Shown here: one piece after another, positions 37,093 through 46,825 of the stretch
Layout: every line of letters starts with the position of its first letter
How positions within the stretch are numbered: position 1 is the stretch's first letter
NCBI GenBank assembly: GCA_028818225.1
Contig: JAPPOG010000086.1
Span: 1-47,628 of the forward strand
Direction: 5' to 3'
Length of the DNA: 47,628 bases
Source: Gammaproteobacteria bacterium
GTDB lineage: Bacteria; Pseudomonadota; Gammaproteobacteria; Pseudomonadales; Pseudohongiellaceae
Made by a program: the position numbers and the translations under genes
The notes under the pieces: model-generated
What the model was told of the DNA's origin: nothing
Seen by the model: only the letters and a program-made list of their open reading frames with translations
Database searches by the model: none

Positions 37093-39240
37093 GTGATACA
37101 AAGTCTGGTTGGTACCTTCCTGAAAAAGCGCCCTCTTTCCCTCTCAATTGGTGCAGCAATAATATCTCTTACGCAAGCTGCTATTGCTCAACAATCAATT
37201 GAAGAGATTGTTATTACTGGGCAAGGAGGAGTAGGTGCGATAAGGCTTGATGTGGAAAACGGAGCGGGAAGTCGGTTGGGATTGTCGAGTTTCGATTTGC
37301 CTGCCAGTGTGGACATCATCAGTCGAGAAGAGATCGCGACCAAGGGTGATTATGGGGCGTTGGAGGCCGTTACTCGCTCTGCAGGAATCTCTTCAAGTGC
37401 CAGCCCAGGCAATGGAGGCACTTCAATCTCCTCCAGAGGATTCAACGGGCACGGATCATCGGTCTATACCTATGATGGGACTCGCTTATACATAGTTGCC
37501 GGAACCGTTACATTTCCAGCCGATACCTGGACTCTGGATCGTGTCGAGGTGCTTCGTGGGGCTGGATCAGTCATTAACGGCATCGGTGCGTTGGGTACAA
37601 CAATTAACTACGTACCGAAGAAACCTGTGTTTGGGGATAGTGAGTTTGCAGGAAATGTTGCTGCTGGCAGTTTCGGAATGCGGCGAGTGGCGCTCGGTGG
37701 CGGTGCTGAACTCTCGGACCAGTGGGCTTTCCGCCTAGATGGTTCGCATCAGGAAGAAGACGGATTCGTTGACAGAGCAGACGAGCAGAGAGACGTGTGG
37801 GCAGGATCGTTACTCTATCAGCCCAATGAAGATTTGAGCGTACGATTTAGTCTGGACTACGCGGACATCGACGCATCACCCTACTGGGGAACCCCACTCA
37901 TTAATGGCGGCGCAAGCCGCTCTCACAGAGAGAATAATTACAACTTTGGTGATGGAAAAGTTGAGTATGAAGACACCTGGTCACGGGTCCATATCGAGTG
38001 GAACATTTCTCCCAACGTAACATTTCGGAGCGATACTTATCTGCTCGATGCTTGGCGAGAATGGCAGAACCTGGAAGAGTATTCCTATGATGCCTCCACA
38101 AATCAGATCGATCGTGCTTTCTATCTCGGCATTATTCATGACGAAGAACAGATCGGGTCCAGATTCGATTTTCTTATCGACTCCGACCTGGGAGACATGG
38201 AAAACACAATCAGCATCGGCGCCGAAATTAATGATATTGAATTGAACTATCTGAATAACTTCTCTACCGGCGGATTCGGCGTGGGAGACAGTGTGCCGGT
38301 ATTCGGCTTCAATCCGGGGCTGTTGCCACAGGCAACGATTCCTACAATTCTTGATTATCAGACCGATACGCGCCAGTTCGCCATCTTTGTGGATGACACT
38401 CTGCAGCTAAATGACTCTTTTAGCCTTGTGCTGGGTGCACGCTATGATGACATTGATTTCGACCGATTCGATCTGGCAATCGGTGGAAATCCAGCGTCAG
38501 CATTCTCCACAGATTTTTCAGAATTCACCTGGCGCACTGGATTGGTTTATCAACCAAGTGAAAATCTGAGTCTTTATGCCCAGGCCAGCACTGCAGCTGA
38601 CCCGGTAACTTCGCCAATATCAATTAGCGCTGGCAATGCCAATTTTGATCTAGCCACTGGCCGCCAGTATGAGATAGGTATCAAGCAACAGTTCCTGAAT
38701 GGCCGAGCAGAATACACACTGGCTTACTTCGATATTGAAAAAGAAGACATACTGACGCGTCTTCCTGCATCCGCAGTAACCGAGCAAATTGGCCAGCAAA
38801 GCTCCGATGGACTTGAATTTACGCTGAGGTTGAATCCCGGAGAAGACCTGAGTATCGATTTCAACACTGCCATAATCGACGCAGAATTTGACGAATTTTA
38901 CTCAGGCGGAGTTTCACTCGCTGGCAACACGCCGCGCAATGTACCAGAGCAGACCGCCAATTTGTGGCTTAACTGGGCAGTTTTACCTAATGTTCAGGTT
39001 GGCGGGGGATTTCGCTACGTGGACTCTCGATTTGCCAATGATGGCAATTCAGAAGTGCTGCCGGAGTATACCGTGTTTGATGCGAGCGTAAACTGGTTTG
39101 TCAGTGATGATGTTACGGTCACCCTTAGAGGAAGAAACCTTACCGACGAGGATGATTACGTACTGGCTCCCTACGTACCAAATCAATGGATATTCGGAGA
39201 CCCGAGGTCTTACGAGTTGAGCGTTAGATTCAGTCTTTGA
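37093..39240 (+). CDS. TonB-dependent siderophore-type receptor
   Basis: A 715-aa outer-membrane receptor. A signal peptide ends at AIAQ and is followed by the TonB box SIEEIVITGQ. The plug carries PASVDIISREEI, SRGFNGHGSSVYTYDGTRLY and LDRVEVLRGAGSVINGIGAL. A barrel with VLGARYDDIDFDRFDL and a terminal Phe-containing strand (LSVRFSL) completes it. The organisation is that of FhuE/FpvA-type siderophore receptors. Start is GTG 37093, with GGAGAT 6 nt upstream. It is divergent from the lipoprotein-PepSY operon over 222 bp, which should hold a shared control region. Confidence 0.92.
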   Translation: MIQSLVGTFLKKRPLSLSIGAAIISLTQAAIAQQSIEEIVITGQGGVGAIRLDVENGAGSRLGLSSFDLPASVDIISREEIATKGDYGALEAVTRSAGISSSASPGNGGTSISSRGFNGHGSSVYTYDGTRLYIVAGTVTFPADTWTLDRVEVLRGAGSVINGIGALGTTINYVPKKPVFGDSEFAGNVAAGSFGMRRVALGGGAELSDQWAFRLDGSHQEEDGFVDRADEQRDVWAGSLLYQPNEDLSVRFSLDYADIDASPYWGTPLINGGASRSHRENNYNFGDGKVEYEDTWSRVHIEWNISPNVTFRSDTYLLDAWREWQNLEEYSYDASTNQIDRAFYLGIIHDEEQIGSRFDFLIDSDLGDMENTISIGAEINDIELNYLNNFSTGGFGVGDSVPVFGFNPGLLPQATIPTILDYQTDTRQFAIFVDDTLQLNDSFSLVLGARYDDIDFDRFDLAIGGNPASAFSTDFSEFTWRTGLVYQPSENLSLYAQASTAADPVTSPISISAGNANFDLATGRQYEIGIKQQFLNGRAEYTLAYFDIEKEDILTRLPASAVTEQIGQQSSDGLEFTLRLNPGEDLSIDFNTAIIDAEFDEFYSGGVSLAGNTPRNVPEQTANLWLNWAVLPNVQVGGGFRYVDSRFANDGNSEVLPEYTVFDASVNWFVSDDVTVTLRGRNLTDEDDYVLAPYVPNQWIFGDPRSYELSVRFSL

Positions 39241-39307
39241 TTCAGCTCACCACGATCCTGGTCGATGACGTCTACATTTGACTGGTTGATGGAAGGAGTG
39301 AGTGAAA

Positions 39308-39586
39308 ATGGAACTGAAGGCTTTTTTTCTGGTGTTTACTACAGTTTTTATAGCTGAACTAGGTGACAAAACACAGATAGCTACCCTGCTTTTTGCAACC
39401 GACAAGGACACCGGGAAAGTCCTTATATTCCTGGCGGCCTCAGCCGCGTTGGTTGTTGCTTCCGCCATAGGAGTGTTGGCAGGTAGTTTCATGTCTGAAT
39501 ATATCAACGAGCGCTACTTACAACTGGTGGCAGGTTTTGGATTTTTGGCGATTGGCTCATATACGATTTTTAACTCTTGGCAGTAA
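39308..39586 (+). CDS. UPF0016 (GDT1/MneA-like) half protein, copy 1
   Basis: A 92-aa membrane protein with one UPF0016 repeat: ELGDKTQIATLLFATDK (about residues 17-33), the cation-exchange motif ExGDKT, and three hydrophobic helices. Full-length family members (TMEM165, Gdt1p, MneA) have two such repeats and export Mn2+ or exchange Ca2+. A single repeat must form a dimer. AAGGAG lies 9 nt before ATG 39308. Only four residues differ from the copy at 46826-47104. Confidence 0.85.
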   Translation: MELKAFFLVFTTVFIAELGDKTQIATLLFATDKDTGKVLIFLAASAALVVASAIGVLAGSFMSEYINERYLQLVAGFGFLAIGSYTIFNSWQ

Positions 39587-39622
39587 TCCATTCCGCCTAA
39601 ATATCCTGCTGACAATTTGTTT

Positions 39623-39643
39623 TAGTAGTACGAGTAGCAGTGC
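39623..39643 (+). repeat. Arm-type repeat at right end 1
   Basis: TAGTAGTACGAGTAGCAGTGC is a variant of the repeat before the integrase (27733) and of the one at 47141. It begins exactly 75 nt before the att core at 39698, the same distance as in the other right end. Confidence 0.6.
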
Positions 39644-39697
39644 TGCGAAACATTTACATCAATTTTGCAATTGTAAATCAACGCGTTAACAGAATAA

Positions 39698-39727
39698 TTC
39701 AATTCCCCCCCCACCCAAACTAAAAAA
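39698..39727 (+). other. attR1/internal junction: degenerate copy of the ssrA 3' end
   Basis: The segment starts TTCAATTCCCCCC and ends ACCCAAACTAAAA, against TTCAACTCCCCCC and ACCAAACTAAAA at ssrA; a few middle bases are missing. It separates the first element (integrase, mercury and siderophore genes) from the second (Czc genes). From here to 40089 I see only a terminator and no gene. Confidence 0.55.
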
Positions 39728-39756
39728 GGGGCTGCACAATGTGCAGCCCCTTTTTT
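39722..39756 (+). terminator. Strong intrinsic terminator after right end 1
   Basis: A 10-bp GC-rich stem, GGGGCTGCAC/GTGCAGCCCC, with loop AAT (39728-39750), is flanked by A6 and T6. It works in both directions and insulates the two tandem elements. Confidence 0.9.
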
Positions 39757-40089
39757 AATTGGCGTCGCAAGAGAATTGAACTGCCAAAGTCGGATTCGCC
39801 CTTCAGGGATGGGGAGCGGATCGAAATCGTCGGGAACAATATCGACCAATGACCTCTAGTGTTCTTATCAGCTTGCTCGAAGCCGCGACTAAAAAGCGCA
39901 ACTCCCTTCGCAAATCCACAAATCCACAAATCCGAACTACTGTATTTTTACTCTGATAGTTCTTCACAGTCTGCAATTCATCCCACAGCTGGCGGAATCA
40001 ATAGTTGATTTCAGTCAATACTACAAGAATTCGAAAAGGATATGCTAGAATCTCGCAGAAGGATGTAACTTAACTTGCAAACGTAGTCT

Positions 40090-40479
40090 ATGCTCTCTAC
40101 AGCCACTAGCCGAAAACCCATGCTCCGCAGCGCGTTTGCTCTGCTGGCGGTCGTGCTGTTGGTAGTCACAAATTTTACCCATATTCATGTTCGATATTGC
40201 ATGGATGGTAAAGAACCTCCTGTTTCAATACATTTTGAGACGGCGGAACTTCATGCCGGAGAGCATACAGACGACATTGATGTAGAAAACGAGCTGTCAC
40301 TAGACACGCTCCTTTCCAAAGTGTTCGACGACTCTGTTGATCATGCTCTAGCTAATTCGCTCCTTCTCTTTACTTCTTCTAAAATCCTGGTCTCAACCTT
40401 GCCTCGGGCTCCAGCAAGCCTGCTCAACGACGGGACCTACTACCTCCCCCCATCGCGCGCACCTCCTGTAAGAGTTTAA
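40090..40479 (+). CDS. Small His-rich secreted or membrane protein upstream of czc genes, DUF2946-like
   Basis: A 129-aa protein. One hydrophobic segment (LRSAFALLAVVLLVVTNFT) is followed by HIHVRYCMDGKEPPVSIHFE, then ELHAGEHTDDID, with several His and Asp as possible metal ligands. The C-terminus is PPSRAPPVRV. The layout and the SRAPP ending match the protein at 21808-22122 beside the ZnuD-like receptor. It is first in line before czcCBA; a sensor or metallochaperone role is possible but not shown. No clear ribosome binding site precedes ATG 40090. Confidence 0.6.
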   Translation: MLSTATSRKPMLRSAFALLAVVLLVVTNFTHIHVRYCMDGKEPPVSIHFETAELHAGEHTDDIDVENELSLDTLLSKVFDDSVDHALANSLLLFTSSKILVSTLPRAPASLLNDGTYYLPPSRAPPVRV

Positions 40480-40556
40480 CTTCAGCTAAGACAAGACCAG
40501 CTCGGTTTTCTAATCCTCGCTGTAGATCTTAATGAATGTTTGCAGGAGACAAATTC

Positions 40557-41813
40557 ATGTACACCAGATTTTTGGTGTCAGTGCTTGCCGCCACATGCTT
40601 GAGTGCGCAATCTCTGGCACAGGAATCCCTAACAGGGACAATATCACTTCGAGATGCGATGGAGGCCACATTGGCTAATCATCCTCGATTACGTAGCTTT
40701 CCGTTGCGAAGTGAATCACTTGCGGGCGAACGAGAAATCGCAAATCTGCGACCGCCCTATCAAATTCAGGCGTCTCTGGAAGACGCTTTAGGTACTGGCG
40801 ATTTGCGTGATTTTACTGGTGCTGAGGTTACATTCCAGTTGTCCAATATTGTCGAAATGGGGGGCAAACGCCCTGCCCGAGTTGGCGTGGTGAATCGAAG
40901 ACTCGATGTATTGGATGCAGAACAACGTGTGCTTGAACTTGACCTCCTGGTAGAGGTAGTCAGGCGCTTCATCGATGTCGCATCGGCCCAAGCGAGAATT
41001 GAGCTACAGGAACAGGCCACAGCACTTGCAGAAAATACAGTAGTGCTACTTCAGCCGCTTGTGGCGGCAGGCCAGTCACCGCAATTGGAAGTCGATAGGG
41101 CGAATGCTGCTTTGCTACGTGCCGAAATTGCTGAGCAAGCCGCGTTGGCTTCTCTGGATAGTGCGAGAATTCGCCTGGCCAATATGTGGACCAGCAGTTC
41201 ACCGCTATTTAATGATGTCGATAGCAGTCTACTGGCGGTCGGGCAAATTGAACCAATCGATCCACTTCTTGCGGCACTTGATGCCAATCCTGATATTGAA
41301 ATCTTCGCAGCTGAAAGCAGGTTAAGAGATGCTGAGATCGTACTTGCAGAATCCCGTCGCCAGGCGAATGTGCAGTGGTCCGCAGGGATTAGGCATCTTA
41401 AAGAACTGGATGATACCGGTTTTACTTTTGGCGTCAGTATTCCGCTTTTCAATAATTCGCGAGCAAGCGGCGCTGTGAGGACTGCCCTTGCCAATCAGCA
41501 AGAAGTCGAGATAAGACGCCTCACAGCACTCAACGCCATCGAAGGTGAAATTCGTTCACTGCATCGACAACTGGAACAAAGTATTGCCGCAGTAAGCACT
41601 CTCCGGGAAGAAGTCATTCCAGCTCTGGAAGGAGTCCAACAACAAGTTCTGTCAGCATATTCGGTAGGAAATTACAGCTACCTGGACCTGATTAGTGCCC
41701 AGCAAGAATACCTTGACGCGCAATTAGCATTGATAGTTAACGCGAGCAATGCACACAGGTTGCGGGCAGAAATAGAAAGGCTCAGTGGGTTAGCTCTCAC
41801 TGGACCACAATGA
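40557..41813 (+). CDS. czcC: Outer-membrane efflux protein (CzcC/TolC-like)
   Basis: A 418-aa outer-membrane channel of the heavy-metal RND pump. The signal peptide ends at SLAQ. Two OEP repeats of long helices follow (for example VEVVRRFIDVASAQARIELQ and QQQVLSAYSVGNYSYLDLI). Start ATG 40557 has AGGAG about 9 nt upstream; a preceding ATG at 40536 has no such site. czcB follows 10 nt downstream. Confidence 0.9.
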   Translation: MYTRFLVSVLAATCLSAQSLAQESLTGTISLRDAMEATLANHPRLRSFPLRSESLAGEREIANLRPPYQIQASLEDALGTGDLRDFTGAEVTFQLSNIVEMGGKRPARVGVVNRRLDVLDAEQRVLELDLLVEVVRRFIDVASAQARIELQEQATALAENTVVLLQPLVAAGQSPQLEVDRANAALLRAEIAEQAALASLDSARIRLANMWTSSSPLFNDVDSSLLAVGQIEPIDPLLAALDANPDIEIFAAESRLRDAEIVLAESRRQANVQWSAGIRHLKELDDTGFTFGVSIPLFNNSRASGAVRTALANQQEVEIRRLTALNAIEGEIRSLHRQLEQSIAAVSTLREEVIPALEGVQQQVLSAYSVGNYSYLDLISAQQEYLDAQLALIVNASNAHRLRAEIERLSGLALTGPQ

Positions 41814-41823
41814 GGACCAACCG

Positions 41824-42747
41824 ATGAACATTTTTAGAAGCGTTTTTAGCTATAACCATTGGCGACTGGTACTGCTTTTTTTAACGATAGCGGTGCCACC
41901 AGCCCAAAGCCTTCAGGCTGCTGAAGCAAGTACAGAGCATGAAGAAGTAGTAGAAATCGCCTCTGCTCTTGCGCGCGAATTGGGCATAGGAACTGAAACA
42001 GCAGGCCCAGGGACGATAAACCGCAGTCTCCTTCTCTATGGTAGGACCATGCCTGATCCTCAAGGCATCAGTCATGTCTCGGCTCGCTATCCAGGCTTAA
42101 TTGTTTCAATGGAAGTGGCGCTTGGTGACAGGGTCGAAGAAGGGCAGGTTGTTGCAACTATCGAAGCAAACAACAGTTTGCAGAATTATGAAATTCGGGC
42201 GCCGCTCAGTGGTATAACAGTCGAAAAACACGCAAATCGTGGAGAGCTGGCATCAGGACAGTCGCTACTCACGATTGCAAACTACGACAATATCTGGGTG
42301 GATCTCACCGTTTTTCCCGGTGACTCACAACAAATTCGTTCGGGCATGTCTGTGACAATTCGGATGGATGATCGTGTGGCGGAAAGCGCTATTCGTTATC
42401 TCAATCCCAGCCAGGGTGAATCTCCTACAGTCGTAGCCCGGGTGCCACTTGAGAATCTGGACGCGATATGGACGCCAGGCTTGCTGGTCGAAGGATTTGT
42501 TCATGTTGAGTCCGAACAGGTTGCTCTCGCCGTTAAGAACGACGCACTACAAACTTATGAAAACAACTCGGTTGTATTCGTGCTGGAAGGCGAGACCTAT
42601 AAACCTCGAATTGTCACTCTTGGTAGCTCTGATCCGTTTTCGACCGAAATTCTGGCTGGCTTACAGGCCGGCGAGCAGTACGTAGTTTCCAATAGTTACA
42701 TACTCAAGGCCGACCTTGAAAAAGAAGGCACAGAGCATGAACACTAA
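41824..42747 (+). CDS. czcB: RND efflux periplasmic adaptor (CzcB-like)
   Basis: A 307-aa membrane-fusion protein. The signal region is followed by a short beta segment and a lipoyl/barrel-sandwich domain (YPGLIVSMEVALGDRVEEGQ; NRGELASGQSLLTIANYDNI). A beta-barrel and membrane-proximal domain then follow (PSQGESPTVVARVPLENLDA). It links the inner-membrane pump to the channel and may bind metal at its His-rich ends (ASTEHEE, EHEH). It lies 11 nt before czcA. Confidence 0.9.
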   Translation: MNIFRSVFSYNHWRLVLLFLTIAVPPAQSLQAAEASTEHEEVVEIASALARELGIGTETAGPGTINRSLLLYGRTMPDPQGISHVSARYPGLIVSMEVALGDRVEEGQVVATIEANNSLQNYEIRAPLSGITVEKHANRGELASGQSLLTIANYDNIWVDLTVFPGDSQQIRSGMSVTIRMDDRVAESAIRYLNPSQGESPTVVARVPLENLDAIWTPGLLVEGFVHVESEQVALAVKNDALQTYENNSVVFVLEGETYKPRIVTLGSSDPFSTEILAGLQAGEQYVVSNSYILKADLEKEGTEHEH

Positions 42748-42758
42748 GAGGCCATCAC

Positions 42759-45700
42759 ATGCTTGAAAGAATTATCAAGGTAATGATCCGAAGCCGTTGG
42801 ATCGTAATGATGGCGGTACTCGCTATATGCGCACTTGGAGTGTGGAATTTTCAAAACCTTCCTATCGATGCCGTTCCTGACATTACTAATGTACAGGTGC
42901 AGATTAATACCGAGACACCAGGATATTCACCTCTGGAATCGGAACAGCGCGTTACATTTCCGATTGAAACAGCACTCGCCGGATTACCCCAACTTTCTTA
43001 TACCCGTTCGCTTTCTGCCTATGGCTTGTCGCAGGTAACTGTTGTGTTTGACGAAGGCACGGACATCTATTTTGCCCGGAACCTGGTCAACTCGCGGCTG
43101 AGTGCAATCAAGAACCAATTGCCAGTTGGGCTAGAGCCAGAAATGGGTCCCATCTCCTCTGGCCTGGGCGAAATATTCATGTACACGGTTCGGGCCGAAG
43201 AAGACGCAGTTCAGCCCAATGGCCAGCCCTATGACCTGTTTGCACTGCGGGAGATACAGGACTGGATTATCAAGCGGCAATTGATCCTGGTAGATGGCGT
43301 TACTGAAGTGAATACCAGTGGGGGATTCGAGAAGCAATATCATGTAATGCCAGATCCCGCCAAGATGTTGCGCTGGGGAATATCCTTGCCGGAATTATTA
43401 TCCGCTTTGTGGGATAACAATATTAACCAGGGCGCCGGTTACATCGAACGAAACGGCCAACAGCTAATGGTTCGCTCTCCGGGACAACTAGGAACAATAG
43501 AGGACATTGAACAAGTAAGTATAGTTTCCCGCAACAGCATACCGGTGCTTGTCAAGGACGTGGCTGAAGTATCTATCGGCAGGGAGTTACGAACTGGTGC
43601 GGGGACACGTGCAGGCAAAGAAGCGGTAATCGGTACAGCATTTATGCTGCTAGGCGAAAACTCACGAACTGTAGCTAGAGATGTAGCCGAGACGCTTGGG
43701 GAAATCAACGCTACATTACCTGAAGGTGTGGTGGCCGAAGCACTCTATGACAGGACAGTTCTGGTAGACAATACCATTGCAACGGTTGAGGAGAATCTCG
43801 CTATCGGGGCACTTCTGGTCATCGTTGTATTGTTTCTGTTGCTGGGTAATATTCGTGCCGCTCTTATAACAGCAACAGTCATTCCAATCAGCATGCTCGC
43901 GACTATTTCAGGCATGGTTGAAGCTGGAGTGTCTGCAAACTTGATGAGCCTGGGCGCACTCGATTTCGGATTAATCGTGGATGGCGCTGTGATAATTGTC
44001 GAAAATTCGATACGTAGACTTGGCTTAGCAACTCAAGGGAACACAATCTTGACCCTAAAAGAGCGGCTCCAGGTAGTTCACGATGCGACAAATGAAGTAA
44101 TCAGACCAAGCCTATTCGGTGTAGCAATAATCACTCTGGTGTATATACCCATTTTTTCGCTCACTGGCATTGAGGGAAAAATGTTTCACCCAATGGCATT
44201 CACCGTCATTATTGCATTGTTATCCTCAATGATTCTTTCGCTAACATTTGTGCCAGCGGCGGTAGCGATTTTCAATTCCGGCAAAGTGTCGGAAAAGAAA
44301 AACCCAATTATGCGAGGTGCTGAATGGGTTTACAAACCCGTCGTGCAAACTGCATTGCGGTTTCGCTGGTTAGTAGTGCTATTTGCAATAACTACAGTTG
44401 GGGGCGCCGGCTGGTTAGCCAGCACTATGGGATCGGAATTTATCCCACAACTCGATGAAGGCGATGTGACAGTACAGGCACTACGCCCACCGGGCACCAG
44501 TCTGCAACAGTCGATTGAGATGCAGGACATTCTCGAGCGACGTCTGTTGGAATTTCCTGAAGTGCGTGATGTGTTTTCCAGGATCGGTACGCCAGAAATC
44601 GCATCCGACCCAATGCCGCCCAGTATTTCGGATACGTTTGTAATACTCAAAGACAGATCCGAATGGCCCGATCCATCAAGGGAGAAAAATGATTTGCTGG
44701 AAGAATGGGAAGAAACTCTGGAAGTATTACCCGGGCAAATCTATGAAGTCACGCAGCCTATACAGATGCGTTTCAATGAGCTGATTTCTGGAGTGCGCTC
44801 GGACCTCGGCATCATGGTGTTCGGGGAAGATCTCGATCAGCTCAGTGCTACGGCGCAGGAAATTCTGGAGATCGTTGAGCAAATAGAAGGTGCTGAGGAT
44901 GCCAGAGTCGAGCAGACTGACGGACTCCCAATGCTGACTCTCACGCCGAAACGGGAAGTTCTGTCACGTTACGGCCTCAGCGTTCGAGACGCCCAGCACC
45001 TTATAAGCACCGCCATCGGGGGAGAATCTGTCGGTCTGATCTATGAAGGCGACCGCCGCTTTCCACTTGTCGTGCGCTTGCCAGAAGAAATGCGACTCGA
45101 CATGGATAGAATCGGCAGGCTGCCCATTCCGGTGCCCACGATTGCCAATGAGGCTGGCTATGTACTCCTGTCTGAGGTTGTGGAAACAGAATTGGTTACG
45201 TCCCCTAATCGTATTAGTCGCGAAAATGGGCAGCGTCGAGTAGTAGTCAGCGCCAATGTAAGAGAGCGCGATCTGGGATCATTTGTTACGGAAGTTCAGG
45301 ACGTCATCAGTAGTGAGATCGACATTCCACCCGGCTATTTTGTTGAGTACGGTGGAACCTTTGAACAACTGGAGTCTGCAAGTCAGCGATTGTCCCTTAT
45401 TGTTCCTGTCACACTGGCATTGATCTTCGGATTGCTACTCATTGTTCTGGGTTCTATTCGTGACTCGCTAATCATTTTTACTGGCGTACCTCTCGCCCTT
45501 ACAGGTGGTGTACTCGCGCTTTGGTTCAATAATATGCCATTGTCAATCACTGCCGGTGTCGGGTTTATTGCCTTATCTGGTATCGCCATGCAAGACGGGT
45601 TGGTCATGCTAACTTTTATAAAGGCGCTGTGGAGGGAGCACGGTGAACTGAAGCCAGCAATAATAAATGGGGCAATGACTCGCCTGAGACCCGTGCTAAT

Positions 45701-45887
45701 GACTTCTCTGGTTGCCAGTCTCGGATTTGTTCCGATGGCTCTTAACACCGGGATTGGTGCTGAAGTTCAGCGGCCGCTGGCTACAGTAGTAATTGGAGGC
45801 ATAGTATCTTCTACCCTGCTCACCCTCGTGTTGCTACCTGCACTGTATATGATAGTTAACAAGAACCGCCAATTAGAAATAGAGTAA
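42759..45887 (+). CDS. czcA: Heavy-metal RND efflux pump (CzcA-like)
   Basis: A 1042-aa inner-membrane proton antiporter of the HME-RND group. It starts MLERIIKVMIRSRWIV and has the twelve-helix, two-large-loop RND layout. The proton-relay motif in TM4 is DFGLIVDGAVIIVEN, with the two Asp and the Glu typical of CzcA/CnrA-type divalent-cation pumps and unlike CusA of Cu/Ag pumps. Predicted cargo is Zn, Co, Cd or Ni exported from the periplasm. It is complete and in one operon with czcC, czcB and the CDF gene. Confidence 0.95.
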   Translation: MLERIIKVMIRSRWIVMMAVLAICALGVWNFQNLPIDAVPDITNVQVQINTETPGYSPLESEQRVTFPIETALAGLPQLSYTRSLSAYGLSQVTVVFDEGTDIYFARNLVNSRLSAIKNQLPVGLEPEMGPISSGLGEIFMYTVRAEEDAVQPNGQPYDLFALREIQDWIIKRQLILVDGVTEVNTSGGFEKQYHVMPDPAKMLRWGISLPELLSALWDNNINQGAGYIERNGQQLMVRSPGQLGTIEDIEQVSIVSRNSIPVLVKDVAEVSIGRELRTGAGTRAGKEAVIGTAFMLLGENSRTVARDVAETLGEINATLPEGVVAEALYDRTVLVDNTIATVEENLAIGALLVIVVLFLLLGNIRAALITATVIPISMLATISGMVEAGVSANLMSLGALDFGLIVDGAVIIVENSIRRLGLATQGNTILTLKERLQVVHDATNEVIRPSLFGVAIITLVYIPIFSLTGIEGKMFHPMAFTVIIALLSSMILSLTFVPAAVAIFNSGKVSEKKNPIMRGAEWVYKPVVQTALRFRWLVVLFAITTVGGAGWLASTMGSEFIPQLDEGDVTVQALRPPGTSLQQSIEMQDILERRLLEFPEVRDVFSRIGTPEIASDPMPPSISDTFVILKDRSEWPDPSREKNDLLEEWEETLEVLPGQIYEVTQPIQMRFNELISGVRSDLGIMVFGEDLDQLSATAQEILEIVEQIEGAEDARVEQTDGLPMLTLTPKREVLSRYGLSVRDAQHLISTAIGGESVGLIYEGDRRFPLVVRLPEEMRLDMDRIGRLPIPVPTIANEAGYVLLSEVVETELVTSPNRISRENGQRRVVVSANVRERDLGSFVTEVQDVISSEIDIPPGYFVEYGGTFEQLESASQRLSLIVPVTLALIFGLLLIVLGSIRDSLIIFTGVPLALTGGVLALWFNNMPLSITAGVGFIALSGIAMQDGLVMLTFIKALWREHGELKPAIINGAMTRLRPVLMTSLVASLGFVPMALNTGIGAEVQRPLATVVIGGIVSSTLLTLVLLPALYMIVNKNRQLEIE

Positions 45888-45896
45888 ATAGTCAGG

Positions 45897-46778
45897 ATGC
45901 ACGATCACACACACAGCAGCGATGAAAGTAGCCAAAGGATTGGCTGGGCTTTTGTCTTGAATGTTGGATTCACTATCATAGAGTTTGTGGGCGGTTTGCT
46001 TACCAACAGCACAGCAATTATGGCAGATGCCGTTCATGATCTCGGTGACAGCCTTTCAATCGGAACAGCGTGGGTTCTGAGCCTGTTATCAAAAAAGGAA
46101 GCTGACAGTTCATTTACGTACGGTTACAAGCGACTCTCCTTGATTGGCGCTTTGATTAACGGATTTGTACTTATAGCAGGCTCTTCATGGGTGTTACTGC
46201 AAGCGATTCCTCGGCTCTTTGATCCAGTTATGCCTGCGGCAGAAGGCATGTTGGCGCTGGCTATTCTGGGTGTCGCGGTAAACGGTTTTGCCGCCTACAA
46301 GCTAAGCGCAGGCACTACACTTAATGAAAAAGTACTCAATTGGCATTTACTTGAAGATGTATTGGGCTGGGCTGCAATTCTAATTGTCTCAATCGTACTA
46401 TTGGTTGTGGAAGCACCGATATTAGACCCGTTACTCGCCATCGGGTTTACTCTGTTCATTTTGTTTAACGTGACAAGGAATACATGGTACGCCGTTAAAC
46501 TCTTTGTTCAGGCTGTACCCGAGCGAGGATTAATAGAGAGGGTAAGAGAAGAATTGTCGAAAATCCCTCAAGTTGCTTCGATTCACCATGAGCACGCCTG
46601 GTCGCTAGACGGAGAATCAACGGTCTACACAGCACATTTGGAAATGGGTTCTGCCATGTCAGCAGAAGAACAACTAGACGCGAAAAAACAGATTGCAGAC
46701 TTACTCCAAAAATTTCAGTTTTCACATACAACTATAGAACTTGAATTTCCCCACGAAGATTGTAGAGATGAAGACTAA
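45897..46778 (+). CDS. czcD: Cation diffusion facilitator (CzcD-like)
   Basis: A 293-aa Zn2+/H+ antiporter. It starts with a His/Asp/Ser-rich tip (HDHTHSSDES) and has six helices. The metal site is HDLGD (HxxxD) in TM2 (ADAVHDLGDSLS) and HLLED in TM5. The C-terminal cytoplasmic domain carries the conserved HHEHAW. It moves divalent metal from cytoplasm to periplasm, feeding the RND pump. It follows czcA by 9 nt. Confidence 0.93.
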   Translation: MHDHTHSSDESSQRIGWAFVLNVGFTIIEFVGGLLTNSTAIMADAVHDLGDSLSIGTAWVLSLLSKKEADSSFTYGYKRLSLIGALINGFVLIAGSSWVLLQAIPRLFDPVMPAAEGMLALAILGVAVNGFAAYKLSAGTTLNEKVLNWHLLEDVLGWAAILIVSIVLLVVEAPILDPLLAIGFTLFILFNVTRNTWYAVKLFVQAVPERGLIERVREELSKIPQVASIHHEHAWSLDGESTVYTAHLEMGSAMSAEEQLDAKKQIADLLQKFQFSHTTIELEFPHEDCRDED

Positions 46779-46825
46779 TGTCTTGTGAGCCTAATTTGAC
46801 TGGCTAATGGAAGGAGTAAATAAAA

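Larger units (their letters stand above)
39276..39727 (+). repeat. Right-end module, copy 1 (UPF0016 gene, arm repeat, att core)
   Basis: This 452-bp segment is collinear, without length change, with 46794-47245. Both hold the same start context, the 92-aa gene, 37 nt to the arm repeat, and 75 nt from arm repeat to att core. It represents the conserved right end of the integrated element. Confidence 0.75.
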
